This document shows, piece by piece, positions 53,601 through 64,000 of a DNA stretch of 64,000 bases; the first letter of the stretch is position 1, and every line of letters starts with the position of its first letter. Below the pieces are notes generated by a model. It was given only the letters and a program-made list of their open reading frames with translations. It did not search any database and was not told the DNA's origin. The stretch is from the NCBI GenBank assembly GCA_020284085.1, contig JACEVL010000044.1, positions 600,001 through 664,000 on the forward strand, in the 5' to 3' direction. Both the position numbers and the translations under genes were made by a program. Origin of the DNA: Aporrectodea caliginosa. Taxonomy: Eukaryota > Annelida > Clitellata > Crassiclitellata > Lumbricidae.

Positions 53601-54499
53601 GCGATCTCCATGAGCGAACCGATGATGTTGCTGTGGCTCACCTCGATGTCGTTGGTAACGAGGTCGGTGGTCAGCGCCTCTCTGCAGTCGTCCTTGAAGG
53701 CCGTCCAGTCGGCCTTTCGATGGAGCCACCTCGGGATGAAGGACTCCTCGACGGGAACTGCTTCCTCGATGGTGATGAGGATCGGTGAGTGGTCGCTACC
53801 CATGGAGTCGTCAAGGACCGTCCAAGTGCACTTCCGCGCCAAGGGCGCCGAGGCCATCGCAACGTCGAGATGGCTTGTCGTTCCGGTGGTGTTGCTGACG
53901 AACGTCGGGGTGCCAGTGTTCAGTAGGACAAAGGCGCTGGCTTCAATGTCGTCTTCCAGCTGGCGACCCCGAGCGTCGGTCGTGTCGGACCCGAAGAGAG
54001 TACTGCGGGCGTTGAAGTCTCCCAGTACGATCGTAGACTGCTCTCTGAAAAAACAAGAGTATGTGTTTGGTAACAATGGGTCACCAGGTTTTGACTGTGG
54101 ATGGTAGACGTTTGTGATCTTGATCTTCTCTGGCAGTCCGTCGATCGAGATGGTGATGGATTCCGGGACGTCAGTGGTGTTGATCGTCGAGAAGGCGACG
54201 CCAGTCTTCACAAACGTTGCCACTCCTCCTCCAGTCTCCCCAGTGGTGCGGTCATGGCGGACGCAGGTGTAGCCTGGAATCTCAAGAGCGGTGGTGGGCC
54301 TGAGCCAGGTTTCCTGGATGCAGATGATGGTCGGCGGCTTCCGCATCTCCGAGATGCGGTGCCTCAGCTCCCCCGCCCGGGCTCTGAGGCTGTACGCGTT
54401 CCACTGGAGAATCCGGAGATCAATGATGGTGGTTGACTGGTAGAGTGGCTGACGCGGCGCTCGTGGCACCAGAGGCTTCCGCTGCGACGGCGTAGGCAT
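50642..54499 (-). CDS. LINE ORF2: endonuclease, reverse transcriptase and RNase H polyprotein
   Basis: An uninterrupted frame of 1,285 codons. Domains in order: APE-type endonuclease (about 28-240) with Asn34, Glu63 (IQETWL), Tyr132, Asp161/Asn163 (GDFNA), SHLD (209-212) and SDHSP (235-239); reverse transcriptase (about 520-790) with YRPIALTSV, FQSGFRRLRSC, GVFVDLEKAFD, GSPQGSVISP and catalytic YADD (703-706); RNase H (about 1,001-1,130) with Asp1007 (YTDGS), Glu1043, Asp1067 (FSDSLG) and Asp1123 (NETAD); and a C-terminal CX2CX8HX4C zinc motif (1,220-1,237). All catalytic residues are present, so the enzyme could be active. An APE endonuclease plus RNase H plus CCHC ORF1 is the I-group architecture (I or Nimb); the exact clade is not settled. 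The start MPTPSQRK overlaps the ORF1 end by 80 bp. Confidence 0.97.
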   Translation of the reverse strand: MPTPSQRKPLVPRAPRQPLYQSTTIIDLRILQWNAYSLRARAGELRHRISEMRKPPTIICIQETWLRPTTALEIPGYTCVRHDRTTGETGGGVATFVKTGVAFSTINTTDVPESITISIDGLPEKIKITNVYHPQSKPGDPLLPNTYSCFFREQSTIVLGDFNARSTLFGSDTTDARGRQLEDDIEASAFVLLNTGTPTFVSNTTGTTSHLDVAMASAPLARKCTWTVLDDSMGSDHSPILITIEEAVPVEESFIPRWLHRKADWTAFKDDCREALTTDLVTNDIEVSHSNIIGSLMEIATRHIPRTTPPKGKTKSVLYWTDECTRHVRERTEARNKMQKTKDPSDAEEYRRIKGITQKVIKDAQKTSWREYCTTLNDKTKLGKVWGTLRKMSGTRSRPAIPTMKKEGRTYTTNQDKANLFGRCFSEVSCTGSHSVEFQERKDAFEAEHSEELHGEHLLTDEKPINEPFTIQALRIALLRCKKDTSPGEDTITYEILAQLPHPSLLALLELYNMVWEHGRLPACWKNSIVVPILKPTKPAHDANSYRPIALTSVLCKLMERLVTDRLTWQMETNHLFNRFQSGFRRLRSCQDHIVRLQDDIQRAIQSKYSLTGVFVDLEKAFDLMWTDGLLHKLQQHNITGQMFNWIRDFLTNRHIRVRVGAELSELFHMENGSPQGSVISPVLFIIMMNDIPEPKNDVKLSLYADDSAIWRAGPNPEVNQRHLQTYLDRLKKFFDDWGFKVSTTKTVAVEFHRFNTPTAHRPLRLGTSRLSYKDSVKFLGVIFDRYLTWSEHIRYVADRCKARLNLMRAIAGSHWGASKDTLLMVYRALIRSVIDYGCIAYESASANQKKVLNTIQCKALTIASGALRGTSLSALQVDCGEMPLHLRRKQQMMEFIMKTEAIPGHPTQSITSGRKRKAAKDDMDPIRVKARNINNEIAKPTIQPLACSTRPMWRLRQPIIDTTLRDKIRDLPNAANAVVLSDSLRRKKTVVEDHIRIYEDHVAVYTDGSKNTAGHASCSFYVPSCGHHGSYRMSDGSSVLAAEMEAIGRAIEWATSANIPNVVIFSDSLGVLQSLEKQQSGTRQHQLVDLMIAIDDYGQHAESPPKIVWIPGHLGIPGNETADTLCKQALHNTAVDIPVTLEYPEARHLYRDHFLRKWQTEWTTSDTGSDYRIVEPNVSLVRKYTDPNRRKEVAITRLRMGHSCLNAQLKLWGRHETGNCDECGDAQETVRHFLLECPSQAGLQDQLLRECARKNWPFDLYTVLSQSSCLDTIYKWLEVSGRKI

Positions 54500-55668
54500 T
54501 TGTCACCGCACCGCACACCGTGTTCAGATTGATATTAAAGGCAACATGGATGGTGCTGACGAGGATCTCTATCAGCCTTGCTGTAGTGATCGCAGCGCCG
54601 TCGCCCGTTTCCATTGCCTTCACAAACACGGTGCAGGCGCGGGTGAGAGCCTCGAGAGCATCCCTCTGAGTCTTACCGCCATCGGTCTGCGCCACCTCCT
54701 CCAGCTGTCCATCGGGCACAGCGGCGGCGGGCGCGTTTGTTGGTGTCACCTGCGCCACCCTCCCCTGCTGTCCATTGGGCACAGCCTGGGCAGGGGCGTT
54801 TGGTTGACCCACCTGGGCCACCTGCTCCGGCTGTCCATTGGGCACAGCTGAGGCAGGGGCGTTTGGTGGACCCGCCTTAGGCCTTCGGCGGTTCGTCTCA
54901 CGAGGGGGACGTTGGTCCTTCGGCTCCGCCTGCGCGGTACCTTGGCTGGTCGATGCGACTGGTGTGGTCGTTGAAGGTTGGTTGGTCTTCTGCCTCTCCT
55001 GAGTGCGAGCCATCCGAAGCGCGTCGCTGTAGAGTCTGCCCTCTGTGACGCTGATGGCGGTCGCGGTCTTGGCCATGATGTACTGCGGGCAGCTGTTGGA
55101 CATCGCTGGATGCGGTCCACCACAGGCTGCGCACTTCGGTTGGTCGCGCTTTGTGCACTCCGTGTGCTTGTGGTCTCCTGCGCAGATGCTGCATTTTTGC
55201 TGTTTCCTGCAGAACTTGGCTACATGAGCAAAAGACAAGCAACAGAAACAACGAGTAGGTGGTGGCTTGTAGACATGAACTTTAAACGATAAAAAGCCAA
55301 TGTGCAATCGCGTTGGAGCGATTGTACCTGGCTTCAGGTCTATGAGGACCGCCAAGGTCGGCACCTTTACCTTGTCCTGGATCTTAAAGATCCGGGCGAC
55401 CTTCAGCACTGGCAGGTGCTGCTCCTTGATGCAGGCGAGGATCTCGTCGTCGGACAGGGTTGATGGCACACCCTTGATCACCTTCTGCACGTATTTGGTG
55501 CGGTGACGGACGACCTCTCGTGGCTCGGACACTTTGATCGCGTAGCCAGAGATCTCGGTGCAGGCGAGCAGTCGGACCTTGTTGACGTCTTTGTCTGGGC
55601 CACCCAGGTGTACGCGGACGCACGTGGCCGACGGTGGCGCCTCTGCTGAAAGCGGGCCGAACACTTTG
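54420..55668 (-). CDS. LINE ORF1, gag-like, 5'-truncated
   Basis: About 416 codons of a gag-like nucleic-acid-binding protein. The N-terminus is missing because the insertion starts inside the gene. There is a probable RRM-like part (HLGGPDKDVNKVRLL to LIDLKPG), then three zinc knuckles: CX2CX4HX4C (CFCCLSFAHVAKFC), CX2CX3HX4C (CSICAGDHKHTEC) and CX2CX3HX6C (CAACGGPHPAMSNSC). A Pro/Gln/Ala-rich region follows with three imperfect repeats of NAPA.AVPNGQ. The open frame continues upstream into host DNA: the host ATG at 55,697 is in frame, giving a potential host-LINE chimera of 425 residues. The frame differs from that of ORF2. Confidence 0.93.
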
Positions 55669-55676
55669 GGCGGCTT

Positions 55677-55725
55677 TCGCGCTGATATGCATTTCATTGG
55701 AGGCTGGCTCGACGCTGATTGGTTG
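55677..55725 (-). promoter_or_regulatory. Displaced H3 promoter elements, now next to the LINE 5' end
   Basis: The same CCAAT, CCAAT and octamer-like sequences as at 45,368-45,405, on the minus strand. Because of the insertion they now face LINE ORF1 rather than H3. Whether they drive the LINE is inference. Confidence 0.65.
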
Positions 55726-55819
55726 ATGAGAATCCGATTTTGACGCAGAATCCTGCATCGAGAATAATAAAAGCCCGGCGTCGTTGGTGTGCGTGTTTTT
55801 GTTTGGCGCATGCGGGGTG

Positions 55820-55851
<32 letters not shown>

Positions 55852-56065
55852 GAGTGAGTGAGTAAGTAAGTGAGTAGTTCAGTGAGTGGTTGATTGAGTG
55901 AGTAAGTAAGTAAGTAAGTAAGTAAGCCTGCCTGTCTGCCTTCCGACCGAGCGGATGGATGTAAATATGCATGTATGTATGTATATATATATATATATAT
56001 ATGTATGTAAGTATGTATGTATGGATACGGGTATCTGTCGTCGTTTTCCATTTGTATGATTTGGT

Positions 56066-56081
56066 GGCTCTGAAAAGAGCC
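56066..56081 (-). terminator. Histone 3' stem-loop of H1 (middle)
   Basis: The reverse complement reads GGCTCTTTTCAGAGCC. Confidence 0.97.
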
Positions 56082-56139
56082 GTTTTGCGATGTCGACCGG
56101 GCGGCCGTGCGTGCCACCGACCGACCGGAAGACGACCTC

Positions 56140-56934
56140 TTAGGCTTTCCTGCTGCCCGTCTTCTTGGCTGCCGGCGCCGCCTTCTTTGCCTTGGCAGGG
56201 GCCGCTTTCTTGGCTGCTGCGGTGGCCGGTTTGACCTTCTTGGACTTTTCCTGGGCGGTGGCCTTGACGACCTTCTTCGCCGGTTTGTCTGCCTTGGCCT
56301 TCTTCACTGGCTTGTCTGCCTTGGCCGCTTTGGTCTTCTTGCTGGCGACGGCGGCTGCCGGCTTCTTGGCCTTCTTCGGCGACGCCTTCTTGGCTGCTGC
56401 GGTCGTCTTCTTGGCGGCTGCGCTGGCCGGTTTCTTGGCCGCAGCGCCGCTGGCAGGTTTCGTCGTCTTCTTCTTGGCGGCGGCGACCTTCGTCTTGGCC
56501 GCGGTCGCTTTCGGCTTCTTGTCCTTCTTCTTGGCCTGTTCGACGGCTGCGGCACCGAGGCGGAAGCTGCCCGAAGCGCCGGAACCCTTGGACTGCTTCA
56601 GGGAGTCGTTCTTCACTCCGTTACGCAGAGCCATCTTCAGGTGCTGATTGACGACGCTTTCGTCGCTTCCGACCTTAAAGTTCTTCAGAATGTACTTGAG
56701 GATGGCCTGTCGCGACGATCCGCCCCTTTCTTTCAGCGTCGTCAGCGCCGTACGGACCATCTCGCTGTATTTCGGATGATCGGACGGTGCCTTCTTGGCT
56801 GCAGAAGCGCCGCTCTTCTTCGCGGCCGTCGTCTTCTTCGGCTGCTGTCTCTTGGCCGGGCTCTTGGGCGCGGGACCCGAACCCGCATCGTTGGCGCCTT
56901 CTGCCATCGGTGCTGCCGCTGCTGCGTCTGACAT
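56140..56934 (-). CDS. H1: Linker histone H1 (middle unit)
   Basis: 264 residues, identical in protein sequence to 44,173-44,967: globular winged-helix domain at 50-127 and a Lys/Ala-rich tail. The start is ATG at 56,934. Its stem-loop lies 59 bp after the stop. The LINE begins about 400 bp beyond the stem-loop, in the same sense, so H1 itself is undisturbed. Confidence 0.98.
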   Translation of the reverse strand: MSDAAAAAPMAEGANDAGSGPAPKSPAKRQQPKKTTAAKKSGASAAKKAPSDHPKYSEMVRTALTTLKERGGSSRQAILKYILKNFKVGSDESVVNQHLKMALRNGVKNDSLKQSKGSGASGSFRLGAAAVEQAKKKDKKPKATAAKTKVAAAKKKTTKPASGAAAKKPASAAAKKTTAAAKKASPKKAKKPAAAVASKKTKAAKADKPVKKAKADKPAKKVVKATAQEKSKKVKPATAAAKKAAPAKAKKAAPAAKKTGSRKA

Positions 56935-57615
56935 GGTTGCCGACTGAGTCGTGGGTAAGCTGTGAAACGGACGAAATCGGTGCGTCAACGTCGAAACGAG
57001 AATTTGGACGGGCGAATGTAGGCAGGCGGGTATTAGTGCGAAATAGCGCGCGGACGTAATTGAGGGCCGCGCATGTTGAGCGGTCCGTCGTCGCGGCGGC
57101 GGCGGACAGCGCTGATGATCTGGGTAAGTTAGTAAGCAGGTAAACGTATGTATGCTCGTTAATTCGTTTAGGAGAGGACCCTGTTTCTCTGCCGTTTGAA
57201 AACGGTTCGATCTAGCTGACCATCGGTGCCGTGTGCATTGCCGTGACGGCGCTATATGTTTCAGAATGACATCTTTCGTACGTGATCAGTTGGCCTAGTA
57301 GGACTTGTGCGACTAAGAGAATGCCAACTGTACGTTGAGGCGTCGCTGGGTTGGACGGAAGGAAGGAAGGAAGGAAGGAAGGAAGGAAGGAAGGAAGGAA
57401 GGAAGAAGAAAGAACGACGTAGTAGAGGGAGACAGGGCAGCGCAACCATGGACAGACAGACAATTACATAAGCGGCAGCGATTGATTGATCGATTGCTTG
57501 CGTGGTTGATTGATTCAGTGATTGAGTTTTTCTTATATGTGGAGCTTTGGGGGGGTGGGTGGAATGGACTGTTGTAGGCTTTTGTCGTTAGACGATTCCT
57601 TCGTATATATTTTGT
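56935..57615. other. H1-H4 spacer (middle unit)
   Basis: The mirror copy of 43,487-44,172. The (GGAA)n tract at 57,357-57,405 is shorter than the corresponding (CTTC)n at 43,690-43,754, one of the few length differences between the arms. Confidence 0.85.
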
Positions 57616-57631
57616 GGCCCTGAAAAGGGCC
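57616..57631 (-). terminator. Histone 3' stem-loop of H4 (middle)
   Basis: The reverse complement reads GGCCCTTTTCAGGGCC, the same compensated variant as the left H4. Confidence 0.97.
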
Positions 57632-57681
57632 GTTTCCCGTCGTCGTCGTCGTCACAGCGGACGACCGACCGACCGAACCTC

Positions 57682-59382
<1,701 letters not shown>

Positions 59383-59398
59383 GGCTCTGAAAAGAGCC
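59383..59398 (-). terminator. Histone 3' stem-loop of H2B
   Basis: The reverse complement reads GGCTCTTTTCAGAGCC, 59 bp after the stop. This is the element lost from the truncated left H2B. Confidence 0.97.
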
Positions 59399-59457
59399 GT
59401 TTTCTCTTCGATTTGGCGGCGGGCCATATGACTGGCCGACCGCCGCGTCGTCGCTGC

Positions 59458-59829
59458 TTACTTGGAGCTGGTGTACTTTGTCACCGCTTTCGTGCCTTCG
59501 GACACGGCGTGCTTGGCCAGCTCGCCGGGCAGCAGGAGCCGGACGGCCGTCTGGATTTCGCGGCTCGTGATCGTCGATCGGCGGTTGTAGTGTGCCAGAC
59601 GGCTCGATTCGGCTGCTATGCGCTCGAAGATGTCGTTGACGAAGCTGTTCATGATGGACATTGCCTTGGACGAGATGCCCGTGTCTGGATGAACCTGCTT
59701 CAGCACCTTGTAGATGTAGATGGCGTACGACTCCCTTCGGCGCCTCTTCCTCTTCTTCTCGCCGGCTCGGGCTGCCTTGGCCTTCGACGCAGCCTTCTTC
59801 GCTCCCTTGGACGCTGGTTTGGGTGGCAT
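59458..59829 (-). CDS. H2B: Histone H2B (intact)
   Basis: 123 residues, the only complete H2B in the window. Basic tail [20 protein letters not shown] with a [11 protein letters not shown] stretch before the fold, the histone fold ([21 protein letters not shown]), and the C-terminal helix ending AVTKYTSSK. The lysine in AVTKY is the site ubiquitinated in other animals. It shares a 263-bp divergent promoter with H2A (60,093), with a TATA-like GATAAAATA about 70 bp upstream. The short basic tail and [19 protein letters not shown] wording resemble lophotrochozoan H2B. Confidence 0.99.
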   Translation of the reverse strand: MPPKPASKGAKKAASKAKAARAGEKKRKRRRRESYAIYIYKVLKQVHPDTGISSKAMSIMNSFVNDIFERIAAESSRLAHYNRRSTITSREIQTAVRLLLPGELAKHAVSEGTKAVTKYTSSK

Positions 59830-60488
<659 letters not shown>

Positions 60489-60545
60489 ATGCAGGCCCCT
60501 GCCCTGCCCGCGTGCGTGCGCCAAAGCACGCACTAGCGAGGAAAC

Positions 60546-60561
60546 GGCTCTTTTCAGAGCC
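60546..60561 (+). terminator. Histone 3' stem-loop of H2A (right)
   Basis: GGCTCTTTTCAGAGCC followed by ACCAAATGAATCAAAGAG. The CAAAGAG part resembles the purine-rich histone downstream element. Confidence 0.97.
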
Positions 60562-61577
60562 ACCAAATGAATCAAAGAGAAATACGATTTTATGGCAAGA
60601 CCCACTCACACACACATACTTACTTACTTACTTACTTACTTGAATACCTACCTACCTACTTACTGACTTACCTGCGGCTTGTTAGAGAGAGAGACGTGTG
60701 CCGTTCGGGCGGACGTCCCCTGCGTGAGATGTGAGGGCGAGGAAAGGCGGTGCATAAATGCATCTATGTATAGGTGTATACAACGTGTATAGAGGCACTG
60801 TATTCGTGTAGATATGTCTATACGTGTGTGAATTGTTCACGTGTGATCGTTATTGGCCTGTGTCTAGCGAGTGCATGGAGCGATGGCGCACCAAAATGAA
60901 TCTAAATTGAAGATAAAATTGGACTTGTCTAATTTCCACGAATGAGCTACAATACCATAGAAAACTCGTTTCTTGACAAGCTGACACAAACGCAACTTCT
61001 ACAAATGGTTGGGGGTTTCTACGGGGTGGTGGGTGGCAGTATGAAGTAAGTGAGTATGTGTTGTTATAGAGCATGCGCGAAATGTAATTAGGGTCGTCTT
61101 GTTGAGGTAGATTAATGCTGGTGAAGTTGACCCCCATTCGTGAGTTTGACAAAGTTTACGATGTCAGTATGAACTGATTATGCAATGAAATAGCAGAGTA
61201 AAGTACATCCAGCAGGAGCCGATTACTTGGTAAGTGAGAATATGAGCATATTTCGCGAAAATTCCAGGTGCCTTTCCTCGTATCTGTGACGCAAATCGAA
61301 AGAAATCCAGTTTCTGCGTTCTGAGATGGCAACTTTAGGGCTGTGCTGTAAAGTGTGTACTTGAGACACAGTCATTATAATAGGCTCATTAGGTGAGCCC
61401 CAAGTTTCTGAGTAGAGTAGTGAAAACCTGATGCCTCTGTCTGCTCTACTTCTGGAGTTATTGGATGTGGAATATGGCCTCAGAGAAGATTTCGTAAAAC
61501 GGTACATTTCGGTCGAATTTTGAAATATGTCAATAAAATTGCTCTATCTAACACGAAATGACGTTCTTATTATTATT

Positions 61578-61624
<47 letters not shown>

Positions 61625-61769
61625 CAGCAGGCACGAGAGAGACGATGCAATTCTATCCGGACAGGCGAGTGTGTGAGTATGTTTGGTGCCGAAATGGATT
61701 GTATTGTTTAGTGACTGCTTGAAACCGGTGCATCATCGTCGTCGTCTACTTCCTCAGTTATAATTTTGT
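60562..61769. other. H2A-H3 spacer (right)
   Basis: A direct copy of 48,167-49,374 at an offset of exactly 12,395 bp. One CAT/CAG change in the triplet tract near 61,580 leaves its length unchanged. Confidence 0.92.
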
Positions 61770-61785
61770 GGCTCTGAAAAGAGCC
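61770..61785 (-). terminator. Histone 3' stem-loop of H3 (right)
   Basis: The reverse complement reads GGCTCTTTTCAGAGCC. Confidence 0.97.
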
Positions 61786-61845
61786 GTTTCTTGTGCGTTC
61801 CGTCCGTCCGGCGGACGGACGGACGCGCGCGCGCCCTACGAGCGC

Positions 61846-64000
<2,155 letters not shown>

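Overview
This is a metazoan nuclear window. It has spliced genes with GT-AG introns, replication-dependent core histone genes ending in the animal-type 3' stem-loop, TTAGGG telomere-like repeats, tRNA-derived SINEs and several clades of retrotransposon. The histone H1 and H2B sequences look lophotrochozoan (mollusc, annelid or a relative). That is an impression from remembered families, not a computed placement.

Region 1 (1-18,863): one minus-strand gene, fatty acid 2-hydroxylase (FA2H). Four coding exons join in phase: 18,863-18,531, 6,379-6,118, 4,354-4,188 and 3,739-3,490. They encode an N-terminal cytochrome b5 domain and the membrane di-iron hydroxylase domain. The last short exon was not found and probably lies left of the window. 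Intron 1 is 12.15 kb. It holds long trinucleotide arrays and a tandem segmental duplication in which each copy carries a 26-bp minisatellite and a GACA-rich satellite. Bases 1-2,210 are a 26-bp satellite.

Region 2 (18.9-26 kb): a retrotransposon graveyard. It contains a CR1/L2-like reverse transcriptase relic, a Penelope-like relic interrupted by a tRNA-SINE, minisatellites, and four tandem units of about 250 bp that each carry an interstitial (TTAGGG)n block.

Region 3 (26.0-40.1 kb): a 14.1-kb array of the same 26-bp satellite seen at 1-2,210, in the opposite orientation. The very long open frames here (up to about 4,700 codons) are periodicity artefacts.

Region 4 (40.1-42.8 kb): a SINE, a 25-bp minisatellite and AT-rich DNA with no gene seen.

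Region 5 (42.8-64 kb): a histone gene cluster. The left unit reads H4+, H1+, H3+, H2A-, H2B+ (H2B truncated). It meets, head to head, units in the opposite orientation: H3-, [LINE-], H1-, H4-, H2B-, H2A+, then H3-, [LINE-...]. The two right-hand units repeat at exactly 12,395 bp. H2A and H2B share a 263-bp bidirectional promoter. In both right-hand units a 5.7-kb I-group-like LINE is inserted 83 bp upstream of the H3 start codon, flanked by an 8-bp target duplication. The left unit preserves the empty site. The inversion junction falls inside H2B on one side and inside the H2A stem-loop on the other, which leaves an H2B lacking its C-terminus and its 3'-end signal. The most notable feature of the window is this LINE, which separates H3 from its CCAAT/octamer-like promoter elements and has been copied along with the histone repeat.
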